Part shown: positions 1-11,922 of the stretch, piece after piece
Layout of the letters: each line of letters opens with the position of its first letter
Numbering within the stretch: position 1 is the stretch's first letter
Source: Isoetes taiwanensis
Lineage: Eukaryota > Streptophyta > Lycopodiopsida > Isoetales > Isoetaceae
NCBI GenBank assembly: GCA_021234155.1
Contig: JAJEKV010000073.1
Coordinates: 2,206,001-2,270,000, forward strand
Reading direction: 5' to 3'
DNA length: 64,000 nucleotides
The notes under the pieces: model-generated
The model's input: the letters and a program-made list of their open reading frames with translations, nothing else
What the model was told of the DNA's origin: nothing
Database searches by the model: none
Program-made: the position numbers and the translations under genes

Positions 1-1890
1 AAAGGATGTGAACAGAAGATTCAATATTGCAAAACCAGGATTATGTATGTGCATTTTTTGCACACAAAGTGTCAGCGTGAAAGGAAAAGGGTGTAAGCGG
101 AGTTATAACTTGATGGTCTATCATTAGCTGAATACTTTTTGATCATGTTTCAATTGACCAGAACTTTTGAGAATGCTTTTTTTTAAGGATTTAATGCTTC
201 CCTGTTGAACAGGCACTAAAGCTAGTGATAGCAAGTAATGGGGATCAAGAGAGGTTGGCTTGCAGGAGACGATGCAACAAGAGCAGGTAATATTGTTGCT
301 CATGCCCATAAGTTTGGGTGCTCCCAAAATAATCTGGCTATCAAGTTACTGTTCATCAAAAGAATAGAAATCAATAAGCAAGTAGATTACGACAACTTAT
401 TCTTAGTATAGAAACTAGAAAAACATATTCTTATGACACTAGTCATTACCTCAGATCTTCATCTGAGCTTCTATTGTGGAGTTATCGCAATCTAAAGCAA
501 TAAAAGTGGATAATTTGTAGCATTTTTATCAAGCTTGCCTTTATTTCCTTTTCTAATGTCGTGTTTGTTTTTTTTGGTGTAATATGCAGATAAATGAAGC
601 CTAAAGGTGCAAATGGAAGTAAACAAGTGTTCACATGTTCAACTTGTAAGTATACTTGTCTCACTGGTTTCTCTAATTAAGCCTTTTAGACAAGTTTTTG
701 AGAATGGTAGCCTTTTGGGGCGTCAGAAGTTCTACTTGCATGTCTTAAACACTCAGTACATCCAGTACTTTAAAATATTTGATGCATGTAGTGAAAAAGG
801 GATTGGTTTATAACTGAAGCAAATAAAAAACTAAAATAAAACTAAAGCACCGGATTCAAGCAGAAGAAGAACAAGAAAGAGGAGATAGAAATCTCACTTT
901 CCCTTGGAGTATTCCAAAAGCCTATGCACCATTCAATCGAGAAAGGGTACTTTGTGGCACTATTACCATAAACAAGCAAGAAAAGACTTAGGTCATTTTT
1001 GTATGATAAGAAGCAACAAAAATGGTTCTCTTACTAAAGGAGAACCAAACGAGGATGAAGATGTCTACAGGCTGTTGAAGAAGATTAGGGAGGAGATAGC
1101 CCAACTGCGAACACTGGTTCAAGATCTTGGGACCCAAAATTGAAATTAAGAGCAAGAATCTGGAGTTCAAAGCCCTCTTGTCAAAAAGTTCATGTGAAGA
1201 CTCATCTAGGCTGCAAGACACAATTAATGCTTTACGATTTCAACTTGCATATTTAGTAGCGAATGCAATTAAAACACAGATGGATCTGCATCATGAACAT
1301 CTCTCGGCAGAGAGGCTAGATTAGAGTGAAAAATCTAAAAATTTCGGGCTTTAATAGAATATGCAAATGAAGATACAAACCATGTCATTGCACAAATTTT
1401 CAAAGAGGTCGTGCATTTACATTGAACTTCAAGCCATTCACAGTAGAAGTCTTGATAAGCCAGGAAGTTTTAACAGACCAGTTTTAGTCATGCACTGAGG
1501 AAGCTCGAAATAGGTTTCTACAAAATAGAAGGGCATTGAAAGGCCAAAGATCTGAATTGACATGGACCTCTGAAGCCCCATGCTGCTAAACTCTTATGCC
1601 AACAATCTGCATATCTGCCTGCAAGCACAATTAAACTCATCTATATAGAGCGCCTTACATAGGCAGTCTTAATATAAAAATGGTGTTTTCCCAGATCCGC
1701 CTGATTTTAAAACAATAGAATGCTCTTAAAGCAGGAAACATCTTGCAAGCTGGGGTATCTTGCTTGTGAAGAAGCAAGCAGCCACCGTTAGTGTTCCAAG
1801 AAAACTGGTACAGATGATCAGACCTCCACGTATACTGTGTGAAGGTTCGAGAGCATTACTGGCATTCAATCAAGCTCAACTCCAGAAGAT
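1..1890. other. AT-rich stretch, no gene recognised
   Basis: AT-rich sequence with only short open frames. The one notable stretch is 1030-1324 on the plus strand. There two frames joined by a single-base shift near 1130 give a charged, Leu-rich, probably coiled-coil peptide (RLLKKIREEIAQL, then KIEIKSKNLEF and HHEHLSAERLD). It resembles an exon scrap of a coiled-coil protein, but I cannot name a family. No splice sites or start could be fixed. Confidence 0.35.
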
Positions 1891-1949
1891 AGAATGCTCA
1901 GGGGAGGTGGAAAAAATGAAGCATGTAGATGCTTTATAGAAAACTCTGC

Positions 1950-2276
1950 TCAGACAGAAATACTTTTTGCCGGCCAAAAAAAAGCCTCGATGCTGCCTTT
2001 GCTCCAGAATCCAAAAAATAAAAATGGGATTTCAATGGTTCTCCAAATTTGCAAAAATGGTAAACTTTTGATATTTCCATGCAGATCATAATGCATGCCA
2101 ACATGGGAAGAGATGGGCTCATATGGATAAGAGAGCCAAGGATGTTGAAGAGCCTCCGCTGCAGCCGAAGGACAGTTTATATGATTTATTTTTAATAAAT
2201 ACACCACAAATTCCACAAAGCCTTCATCCTCCATAGGCAATTGATGAGCTAGAGTGATCTTCATAAAAATCAAATC
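1950..2276 (-). pseudogene. terminal exon of a DYRK-like protein kinase
   Basis: The frame reads a short lead ITLAHQLPMEDEGF, then FVEFVVYLLKIN, then a Pro-Ser-Ala-x-EALQHPWL block and SYPYEPISS. Plant dual-specificity DYRK/YAK-type kinases end this way: subdomain XI with EAL-x-HPWL, followed by (S/Q)YPYEPIS and a stop. Here the frame runs about 40 residues past PISS before stopping. The arginine normally found before P-S-A-x-E-A (KKRPSAAEAL) is replaced by NC. No upstream kinase exons were found on the minus strand between 2300 and 6000. It is therefore either the last exon of a gene with long introns or, more likely, an isolated decaying copy. Assignment to the kinase family is from remembered motifs. 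Confidence 0.55.
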
Positions 2277-2772
2277 CTCCAGCTGATTTGTTTTTTGAAT
2301 ACAACAGGCAACCTAAAATGTCAGAATTTTGTACAATATCCAAGCGTATACACATAGAAACTATTATACTACAAAAGGGATAAAGTAACAGCATTCTAGT
2401 AAGGGGAACATCATCAAATATGCAGATCTATATTAGAATGAGAATGAGAATGAGAGAAAATGCACCAGATCAAACATCAGAACTCCATGACTGCAATAAT
2501 TTAAAAAGTCTTTGAAGATGCAAGACAGACTTATGCTCTTGGCATTTTGAAATACAGGGTCACTAAATTTGTAAAGGCTGATGTTTAGTAGAAAAAAATG
2601 TTGCTCAAGTTGAAATGAATAACAGGTTGAAATATTAGCATATAAATCATCACTGACAAACAATGAAGCAGTCATGAACTCAAGAGCCCGTAATTTGATG
2701 TCCCCATAACATTCCAAAGCATGTATTTTCAAGTATAAACTACGTCTGCTTAATGGACCTGAGCTTGCCAAG

Positions 2773-3495
2773 ATGTTTCCCAATGTTGAAGCTTTTGCTA
2801 CTTTTAGGTCTAGGCATACCTTTATCTCTACCTCCACAACTGCTCCTATCCGATGTCACATAGCATCCACTTCACTTGAATGCCGTGTTGTTTCATCTTC
2901 TTCCTCATCTGCCTCTGCAGTAGTTAATCCGCCAGTCTTAAAAGCCCTTGTGCCTTCTTCTCTAGCTATTTCTGCACCAACGTCTTCTTCCAATGCGTCT
3001 CCGTCTCAGTCTCTATCAGTAGACCCTCTTAATGAGGATCAACACTCTCGTCTTTAGAACATTGCTCACAAGCAAGAATTATTGGAAGAAGGATGGTCTA
3101 CTCCACGCTTGAAGAAGCTTGCACGTCGCAAAAATAGCTCGGCTCCTCAATCTGTATCAGTTCATTCTGTAGCTCCAATATCTACTACGATTGTTACAGT
3201 GGATGTCCCTGATTCAGTGGCATTGAGACAGCAGGGAGCAGATCAAGTTGTGCAGATGAGATTGTTCTTCAGTGCGCGCAAAATAAAATTGTTATGGCTT
3301 ACAATTGTTCTTCTCTTGATCAAGAGAAGAAAGTACTAATCTGGCATACTTACCTTCAGATTCATTCTTTTGCATAGGCAGGTGGTTGTGCTCAGTTGGA
3401 TCGGTTTGTCCACTGGGGTTATAATCCTGTCTTTGCATTTTATGTTACTCTAGTTTTTAGTTGGTGAATAAAGCTTGTCGTCCTTCAAAAAAAAA
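2773..3495 (+). mobile_element. LINE/retroposon fragment with CGTCCTTC-A(n) 3' end
   Basis: The plus-strand frame 2773-3056 is Ser/Ala/Pro-rich. After one stop it continues in the same sense as EEGWSTPRLKKLARRK (3088-3339), a basic patch like those in LINE ORF1 or gag-type proteins. A 3' untranslated stretch follows with AATAAA-like sequence and ends in CGTCCTTC plus a run of A (3478-3494). That 3' signature recurs at 3736, 25930 and 37105. Only the 3' end is well supported; the coding assignment is inference. Confidence 0.4.
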
Positions 3496-3627
3496 CGGGG
3501 GGGAGGTTGTTGTTAATGATTCTATGGATGTGGAAGTTCGACCTGATTAACTAATTTTTCTAAAAATATGATTATATATTATTCTTCTCTTTGTAGGAGA
3601 GGAAAATAGTGTGAATTGCATTATATT

Positions 3628-3760
3628 GTCATGCTTAGATGGGTGGCCCTGCTCAGTTGGATCTAATTGTCCACTCGGTTTTTATTCCTGTCTCTGCATT
3701 GTATTATGTATTATGATGGAGTGTTATTAATAAAGTCTGACGTCCTTCCAAAAAAAAAAA
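3628..3760 (+). repeat. second copy of the CGTCCTTC-A(n) retroposon 3' end
   Basis: About 130 bp are similar to 3370-3494: both share GCTCAGTTGGATC, a GTCCACT block, ATTCCTGTCT-type sequence and TTGCAT, then AATAAAG, CGTCCTTC and poly(A). It is a short 5'-truncated retroposon end lying just behind a related copy. Confidence 0.6.
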
Positions 3761-5343
3761 GGGTATTTTGATGCTTCCTGAGGCCGATTAAACATGGTGT
3801 TTTGACACTATTTCGAACCAGCATGCATAGTCTATCTTAAGTGGATTCATCAGAGATACGTTGCAGCTTCAAACCATTAAGTATATTACCTCAAATGAGC
3901 CATGCAAGAACGACCTTCAAGGAAATTATCTGCCGAAAACTCTTGAATCCTGAATATAAGAAAAAAAATTCTTGATTATTGATCTAAAACTTGGTAAAGT
4001 GAAGGTAACACTACCATATCTTTAAGAACTCAATTTAATATAGTCTGAAACAATAGTATATTATCCAGCATATCCATCCTGTATTCTATCTATGTATTAA
4101 ATATGTAATTCCTGACCTAATTGCATGCGCACAGAACTTCAGCATTTGTTATTTGATTGCTTGCCTCCATACTTTGGCCCGGTATACTTTTATCAATGAA
4201 ATTGCTCAAAAAGCACTATAACATTTAGAACCTTCAGCTCTAAAATTGCTTATCATATTATTTAGTTGCAAAAAACAACTTTGCAAGCTATCATAAAGGC
4301 ATTATGTAGCACTTCACTTGCTACCCATACATACATACAAAAATGCAAGTTTTCCTATAAATGCAAAAAGCCCTGATCGAAAATGCTTGTAGTAAAGAAA
4401 AATAACAAAAAATGAAGGATTCAAGAAGATGAAACAAATATCAATAGAACCTAGCAATTTTTTCAGGTTTATGGACACCAGAAGACTCATAGCATTTGAA
4501 TCCGCTGAAAAGAAAACCGTTCCTTTTGCCACTACCTTACAGGAAGAAACATAACATGGAGTTGTTTTAGAAGCCCTAGATTTGCGAGCCTACATCAAAT
4601 AGACTTGTGGACCGAACAGAATCTTGTAGTACCTGGAATGGAGTGCAGAAGCCATCATATGAAAATGTGACTGAAAATGGATACCTCTGTGGGCAAAGGA
4701 TATGGAGAAGAAAGAATAAATCCTCGATTTCAATATGATGGTGGCTGAAACTTGAAGAAAAAACGTGGATTAAGCAAAGGCAAGAACTTTAAGTCAAGAC
4801 ACCAGCCTAAGGAACCAGAATAAATTACCTAAATTTGAAGCTGAAGCTCCAGCCTGTCATCAGTCAAGGCTTCAAATATCTCATGCATCCCGGTGAGCAA
4901 ACATAATTGGTGTAAGGAAGAGTTGTGGGCTGGACAAACCTGCTGCACACCTGATCATTGCTTTAAATTCACTGATTGGGTTGTGGATGTGATATATAGC
5001 TGTTGGTGTGAATGGAAAAAGGTCCTGCCAGATAAATTAGATTCACGTTAGATAAATTAGGTTCAGATTTGTCGGCTAGAACCAAGAAAAGGGTACGAAT
5101 GCGGCTTCATTAGGCCCATTAAAATACTTCAAGCCATGGTCTGCGGTTCAATCTAAATTTGAGAAAGAGGAAGCGGCTCCATCAACAAAAAAATGCTCAG
5201 AGTAATGGAAAAGAAAGGAGCCTTATCTGACTTCGAGAAAGAAAGAAAACATAGATAGAGATTGGCATACTGCTAGTTTAGCCATCAACTATGCTGATAA
5301 ATGATCATTAACCACGTAAACAAAGATCTGCTGCATTCATTAC
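3761..5343. other. AT-rich stretch without a recognised gene
   Basis: Both strands hold only short open frames. A minus-strand exon-like block near 4840-4925 ends at a GTAATT donor-like site, but its translation matches no family I recognise. No transposon termini were seen. Confidence 0.3.
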
Positions 5344-5477
5344 CTGAAATAAAATCTTCAGCGTTCAAGAGGAGATACAACTGTTTTTGCAAATCCCCCC
5401 GCAACACCACTGGCAATTTCTTTGATATAAACAGGCAAGTTACCCATTATTGACAAATTACTCTTGCCCTTTTCCAT
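5344..5477 (-). pseudogene. first exon of a mitochondrial carrier family protein (one frame break)
   Basis: Minus-strand translation from the ATG at 5477 gives an N-terminal lead, then LPVYIKEIASGVAGGFAKTVV and SPLER. This is the start of a mitochondrial carrier repeat, with the P-x-(D/E)-x-(R/K) signature PLER at the end of helix 1. It is most like the plant CoA/adenine-nucleotide subgroup, where KELIAGG-x-AG-x-x-AKT-x-x-x-PLER-IKIL is typical. After PLER the frame hits TGA. One extra G would restore W-K-I-L-F-Q, and the exon then ends at CAG|GTAATG, a good splice donor. The remaining carrier repeats were not found downstream (lower coordinates), so I call it a broken or captured exon. Confidence 0.6.
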
Positions 5478-5520
5478 TTCCTGGGTTATTGCAGATGTAG
5501 CCGTCAAAGCAGATGCTTAA

Positions 5521-6050
5521 CCCCCAGTGCAATTTGCGTCGAAGCACTAGAAATGAAAAAGGAGAGCAGAAGACTCATGAAACTAAGGATCAAGGCAAAT
5601 GAAGAAATGAGTATGACCAAGAATAAAAAACCAAGCTTTTGGGGTAACTCTGGAAGAAAACAGAGATGAAAGCAGAGGGTAGGCTAGAGAAGCAAGTTCT
5701 TAATGGCGGCCAGATATTTTTTTAGTGCAAAATGATGAGGTCAAATTATGGACGTGCTTACAGAGAAGAAGGCCATGGCTAAGCATTCCCAAGGTCTTGC
5801 ACGCCCTAATGGAGCCCTCTTCCCACACATGCGTGGCCTGTTCAAAAAAGATATTGTAAAATATGGCATCTAGCTAGCATGGAAAACTAGAAGGAAGAAT
5901 GCTCACGGCACGAGACGTCTTTTCGTATCCCCATGTCCAAATTCCAGGCCTTATCTAATGTTTATGACTGTAGATTCATAAAATTATAGATCTGACAGTC
6001 TTAAGTATGGCCACATCAGATTTTGCTGATGTAGAAGAGACACGTGGATG
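5521..6050. other. no gene seen
   Basis: AT-rich sequence of mixed composition with no open frame above 60 codons and no transposon ends recognised. Confidence 0.3.
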
Positions 6051-6790
6051 GGCTAGAATATGTAGCAAAATAACAGGGGGTTCCAGGGGGGTTTGATATG
6101 GATGTAAAAATGACAATTCCTGAAACCATAGACTATATATCCCTAAAACAATTGAATAGGTTGTTATAAAAAAAACATAGATTCAAGATGAAAAATAATC
6201 ACAGTAGCTCACTGGGTACATTGATTAAAGTAGTCTTATTAGGACATTGAGTTATTTTGGTAGAGGTTTGAACCCCCGTATTTCATATTCTAAAATCTTA
6301 GGCAAAGCCGTATAGAGGTTCGACATTCCCTCAAAACCTTAGGAATCGTATTTCATATTTCAAAATCATAGGCGCCTCCAATCATAAATGGCTATAAGCG
6401 AAACGAGAGGTGCCCAGAGGCTCCAACATACGATCTGGGTCGTAGGATCGACGACTGTGGTAGTCCAGGGTGCACCTCGTTTAGAAGAATATGTAGCAAA
6501 ATAACAGGGGGTTTTAGGGGGATTTGATATGGATGTAAAAATGACAATTCCTGAAACCATAGACTATATATCCCTAAAACAATACCCCCGTATTTCATAT
6601 TCTAAAATCTTAGGCAAAGCCGTATAGAGGTTCGATATTCCCTCAAAACCTTAGGCAAAATCGTATTTTATATTTCAAAATCATAGGCGCCTCCAATCAT
6701 AAATGACTATAAGCGAAACGAGAGGTGCCCAGAGGCCCCAACATACGATCTGGGTCATAGGATCGACGAATCCGACGACTGTGGTAGGGC
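6050..6790. repeat. tandem duplication, about 431-bp period, with tRNA-like SINE head
   Basis: The block starting GAATATGTAGCAAAATAACA at 6055 recurs at 6486. The block starting CCCCCGTATTTCATATTC at 6272 recurs near 6587. The second copy lacks about 115 bp, which includes a tRNA-like promoter: TAGCTCACTGGG at 6205-6216 (box A-like) and GGTTTGAACCCC at 6265-6276 (box B-like). This suggests a tRNA-derived SINE inserted in copy 1, or was lost from copy 2. Confidence 0.65.
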
Positions 6791-7019
6791 TGGTGTGCTA
6801 ATAAAAAATCCATCATAAATGCAAGTTGTACCACGTGTCTTTATGTGTATGCTTGCATACACGTATATGCATACTGATACTAGACCATTAAGTAGCCAGA
6901 TCCATTATAATAAGATATATGACATGCATACCAAACCAACATTGCTTATTTTATATGTTGTCAATGAGTATGCCACATTGGCAACATCTAATAGGACATA
7001 AAATACACACACCACACCC

Positions 7020-7700
7020 ATTGTGCTTTTCCAAGGAGAACCTTTGATTGTGTTTCCTATAGGCAGAGAAGTTCGTCAGGGATGCCCCCTTTCCATCAGG
7101 GATGTTATGAAGCTCCATCTTTCTGCTCGGTCCACTGTGAGGAGAACCTTTGATTGTGTTTCCTATAGGCAGAGGAGTTCGTCAGCGCCAGCGCCAGAGA
7201 CAGAGCCAGAGAATTTCGAAGTTTTTGTAAGATCTTTACTTCCTTTGTGTGTTTCTGCCCTTCTCAGCAAACGACTGCCAGATTCAGGTGTTATTCTGCC
7301 AGATTCGACCAACTTCATAAGCCAATCCTTGCTCTGCCTTGCCTACAGCCCCTTGCATAGAGCCCCCTTGATTTGCCCCTTTCTGGTTTCTCTCTCTAGG
7401 GTTTACAGTCTCTCTCTAGCCCCAAAACTCCCAAACCCCTAAAAGGTGCTCTGACCTACGTTTTTGGTCCCCAAATTGGATTCTGAGCGCAATTTTGTAT
7501 GCCAGAGACCCCACTGCCTTTGGAAGTCTCTCTCTAGCCCCAAAACCCCCAAACCCCTAAAAGGTGCTCTGACCTACGTTTTTGGTCCCCAAATTGGATT
7601 CTGAGCGCAATTTTGTATGCCAGAGACCCCACTGCCTTTGGAAGTCAGCGCACAGAATAATGTTGAGCTAGGCTCCAACATTTGCCTGACATTGCCATAG
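7020..7700 (+). repeat. duplicated 5' region of the GC-rich LINE
   Basis: GGAGAACCTTTGATTGTG with the downstream CCTATAGGCAGAG block occurs at 7037 and 7140. Between the copies is REVRQGCPLS, the reverse-transcriptase G-x-RQGCPLSP motif, so a scrap of RT lies in front of the element. From 7407 a 118-bp unit is repeated twice in tandem (7407-7524, 7525-7646), both ending CACTGCCTTTGGAAGTC. Such tandem units are common in LINE 5' regions, but that role is inference. Confidence 0.5.
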
Positions 7701-7899
7701 CCCAACCAACTGCCTCTTGGCCTTGCCTAGCCTGGCCACAGCCCTACCACAGCCTGCCTAGCCCTGCCAGACCTGACAAGCCCCTGCCATAGCCTACCTA
7801 AACCTTGCTTGGCGTGCCATACCCAAGTCATGGCCACAGAAGCAGCCCAGTGTCCGGACTTACCCCTAGCAGGTGAACTTCTACAGACCACAGCACCCC

Positions 7900-9160
7900 A
7901 CCTCGGGCAAACCCCAAAGACTGGTCTGTGACCTCTGCCCGTAGCCCCGCCTGGGAAAACCAAGAAGGGCCAACAAGGAAGCGGCCCCGTGCAGACGCAA
8001 TGGGCAAGGAAGAGACATCCTCCATGAAGAAGGAGGCCCGGGCCAAGACCCACACAGCCAGGCCGGCTCGGCAGACGGAAGTTGGCTGCTCAGGCCCCAC
8101 AGGGCCCCCTCCATTGGCAGAACCTTGGGCCGCCATCCAAGCTGGGGTTGAGGCCAATAATGCCCACATTGTGGGCCTGGAGACAGAGATGGAGTCTGCA
8201 ACATCCCACGTGTTGCGCAGACAGTTAGTGATAGCAAAACAACAGATCACTGAGTTGGAGACCCAAGCACACCGGGCTTGGTGCACTCTGAGAGACAAAG
8301 AAGATTGGCGTGCGGTGTGCTCGCATGCAGGTGCAGCGTGGGTACCTCGGACGTTGCGAGACAAAAGATGTGGACCGGGCAGCGTATGGTAGACACTTGT
8401 AATCACGCCTCAGCCCGTGATCGAGGTCGATGAGGCCAATGCCATGGCACGGCGTGCACAGGCCACACTCCAGTTGGAAGTTGAGGAGGTTACCGCTGCA
8501 AGACAAAGGTTGCAGGCCGCCTTGGAAGTTAACCAGGCAGCATTGAGCGCCCGTCGGGAGAAGGATTTGGCACGGACCGGAAATGCGAGGAGCTCCGATA
8601 TGTCGCTGCCAAAGAAGGCAAGGGACTCCGTGCAGAGGCGATGAACAATGGCGCACCGCGACGCCGGGAGATGGCAAGACAGACCAAGCCTTTGCAAGAG
8701 CCGAAGCCCGTGACTTTAGAGAACGTAAGCCGCAGCATTACGACACACCAGCACCGCAAGCCCAACAACCCGCAAGACGCCAATCGGGGTCACCCGGTCA
8801 ACCTCAACGCCGAAAACCGCCACCATCATCATCACGCGGTGCCGCCACCGTGCCAGTGGGCCGATTGCCCCTCACCGGACGCCGAACTCCGTGGAGCGCA
8901 GCGTGAGCCACAACCCGGTAGTTTGGGGCTGCAGAAGCATTGGAGAGAATCTCACCGAAGAAGATACACACCGCATCCTTGGACGCATGATGTTTCCTGG
9001 TCCAGGACCGTTGAGGTTACGCTGGGCATGGGGTCCGCCCCGGGGCTACCGGCCGGTCGTGGTGTTCACGGTTGTGGATGCACAAGTTCGAGAGGCCATC
9101 GCGACGGGTGGCAAGATTCTCGAAGGGTACATCTCTATATGTGAGCCGGGATCTTAATCC
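7900..9160 (+). pseudogene. LINE ORF1-like region, frameshifted
   Basis: GC-rich, plus-strand, shifting between frames. It starts with a basic Pro/Lys-rich part (7928-8390). A strongly coiled-coil stretch follows (8417-8640: MARRAQATLQLEVEEVTAA, then RQRLQAALEVNQAAL). Next come a His run at about 8821-8835 and a part ending about 9150 (VWGCRSIGENLTEEDTHRIL, then RLRWAWGPP). Position just 5' of an endonuclease, plus coiled coil followed by a compact domain, is the usual plan of a LINE ORF1 nucleic-acid-binding protein. I recognise the plan, not a specific family. Several frame changes make it non-functional. Confidence 0.45.
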
Positions 9161-9435
9161 AGTGCAACAGGAGGCACGCAGGCGGGAGTTCGCCAGGGTC
9201 CCGGACGCCCGTCGTCGACCAAATGCTGCAATGCACCGCCGACCAAATGCTACCCCTTTGCCTCCCCCGATCCTCCGCGAATTTGCCCCTACAACTTCGA
9301 TGCCCCGCTCAGCCAAATGCTGCCCCTCGCCGCCTCCGCCCTTGTCCTGGTTCCGCCCCCACAACTCGGGGCTCCTCCCGCTTTGGTCCATCCGTGGCAC
9401 ATACCACACAAGCATCTCCGACCGCTCAATAGGAA

Positions 9436-11922
9436 TTGTACCTCCGGGTGGTGGTCTGGAACTGTCGGGGTTTCCCGTGGCAGAAGGGCGATAGCCTCAA
9501 TTCAGTAGCTGTGGACATGGACCTCATCTTCCTCATGGAGACATGGGAACACCCAGGCCACAGGCTGCCTGATCTGCCAGGGTACCAGCATTTTTCAGTG
9601 TTCAATGGTTGTACAGGGAGATGTGGGCACGGTGGGGTTGCCTGCTACTACCGGGTAGCCTTGGCACATTTGGTTTCCCTCCAGAAGACCGACAGACATA
9701 ACCGCTACTTGTGGGTCCGAGTGCACCACACCCTGGCGGAAATCCTCTCTTCCTAGCTGCTTGCTACTTTCCCCATGCAGAGAGTCCCTTCTATCACAGC
9801 CACCCGGAGGTGGACAGGATGGACCCGTATGTCGATCTATATGATGACATACAGCAGCACAAGCGGATGGGCAGAGTCATGCTCCTTGGAGACTTCAATG
9901 CGCGGACAGGGGTGGAACAGGCCATTTTGGACCCCCTCGCGCGGATGGCGTCTTTGCTTGGGCGCCCCGCCAGAGGCGGCTTGCACCACGGCACTCGATG
10001 ACGGTCCGGGTCACCCGCCGCGCGACAATTACTCCCGATAAAGCGGTATCTTTGACCTGCTCATATGCAATGGCCTACCACAATGGCCCTCTTCCCATGG
10101 GTACACTTGCAGACAGGACAATCACGGCGGCGGAACTAGTGTCGTGGATTATGTCATAGTGGCTGCACAGGATGTACACCTTGTCAGCCATTTTCACGTC
10201 GGCACGGACAGTCGGGACGAGGAGGCCGACTCAGATCACCTCCCACTCTATGTGAAGCTGGCCTAACCAGCCGCTACGGCCCCCTCAGTAGCAGCACCTT
10301 GCCGACCTCGGTTGCGCTTGGATTATGAGCAGGCGGAGGGTTATGCTGACATGCTCGCAGAAGCCCTCCCGACAGTTCTGCGGGCCCACACGCTGGAGCA
10401 GCAAACCGACCAGCTGGTTGAGCTCCTCAGAACAGGGGCAGACAGGTGCTTTGGGAGACCTCCTCCACGCCAGAGATCGGAGGCCGCAACCTTTCCCGTA
10501 GAATGATGGTTTGATGCCGAAAGTGTAAGGAACACAAACGCCGCGACTCCGCCCTCATCGTGGATCGTGACACGCTGAAAGCTCGAGGCCACCAGCCATT
10601 ACCGCGCCTTCCTCAAGGAAACAAAGGCAAGGTACTTGGCAAGGCACCAAGGAGAAATGTTCGGCCTACTAGACGTCCACCCGAGAACTTTCTGGCGCAG
10701 GGTACTCTGCAGGCCAGCACAGCCTATGGGGAACATCACGGCGGTGCAATGGGAGCAATACACGCGAATAAAGCTTTATGATCCCCAGAACACCCGACAG
10801 ATGTGCCCCCCAACATGGCCCACCGTCACGAAGAAGATGTCGAAGAGGGGCTGCAGTGCCTGGCTAATGGGAAGGCAGGAGACTTAGACGGCCTGCAAGG
10901 GGAGTTGCTCAAGTGTGCAGGACAGCCCATGGTGCCTGTCCTTGCTGCACTGTTCAACAAGGCGCTGCAAGAGGGTTTTCCCCGGTCATGGACCACAAGC
11001 AGGGTTGTTCTGATCTACAAAGGCGCAGGACCCACACTGTCCGACCAATTACCGAACCATCATGGTCAGCTCGGTGTTTGCCAAGCCTGTGCGGGCATTC
11101 TCGAACAGCCAGGTAACCGTGATGGGCGGAGGCGGCGGAAGTCGGGGCACTCACCCGAGGCGGGGCTTGACCCCGACATTCGACCATTAATCACATCTTC
11201 TGCCCGGGGCCCGGGTGAGGACAACAGAACCGTCGGGGAGGATCAATCTTCTTTGTTTTGTGGACTTTGCAAAAGCTTTCGACCACGCATTACCGGGAAA
11301 AGTTGTGGGCCGATTGCACCATCCGGGGCTCCCCTATGGATCTCGGCAGAATACGATGTACCAGACGGTCACGAGAGCCGCCTGCGGCCGTATGCAATCG
11401 GAAGGATAGTCATTTGCCAGCAGCATTGGAGTTAGGCAAGGTTGTCCTCTCTCACCCACACTCTTTGGACTTTACATTGACCAGTTGGAAGCCTGGCTTG
11501 TCGCGCCAATGGGGAAAAAAGATATCTGACTCTTGCACCAGGTCATCCGGCAGCTCATCTATGCGGATGATGTGGACCTCTTGGCCCATACACCAGAGGG
11601 CATGCAGGCACACCTAGATGCCCTGGACACATTCTGCCAGGGGACGGACATGCGTGTCAACCTGGCCAAGACTAAGGTGGTCCTCATATCCTTCTCACGT
11701 CATTTAGCACCTCCGGCGCTCACTTATCAGGGGCAGATAGTAGAGGTCACACCCAGCTACAAGTACCTGGGGGTGTAATTTCCGTCCTCAATGTATTGGG
11801 ATGCATCCATTCGCCTTCGGGTGACCGCAGGTTGGAAGGCGATGTACGCAATGCAAAACAATAGTCACAGGGCAGAGCTGTATGACTGGGGCCACCAGTC
11901 ACATTTGTTCCGGACACTGGTG
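9436..11922 (+). pseudogene. LINE ORF2: AP-endonuclease and reverse transcriptase, 5' part
   Basis: The endonuclease begins VVVWNCRGF (9446) and continues LIFLMETWEHPGHRLPDL, then GDFNARTG (about 9888-9912) and SDHLPLYVKL (about 10230-10260). These are the catalytic landmarks of LINE AP-type endonucleases. RT motifs follow: KAGDLDGLQGELLK (about 10873), a VDFAKAFDH block (about 11255), and YADDVDLLA (about 11560), the F/YADD active site, then VNLAKTKVVL. The frame changes at least six times and contains stops, so the element is dead. It continues after the Copia insertion at 17565. GC content is far higher than the surrounding sequence. The family is not L1-like at its 3' end (simple-repeat tail); I do not assign a clade. 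Confidence 0.75.
11918..11922. repeat. target-site duplication of the Copia element, left
   Basis: TGGTG immediately before the LTR start. The same five bases follow the right LTR at 17560-17564. Confidence 0.9.

Noticed and set aside
2433-2837. 134-codon minus-strand frame as a gene
   Set aside because: No motif, no splice context; it lies antisense to the start of the LINE-like fragment at 2773.
7727-8700. Overlapping minus-strand open frames of 95-192 codons
   Set aside because: They are GC-rich shadows of the plus-strand LINE ORF1 region and have no recognisable motif.
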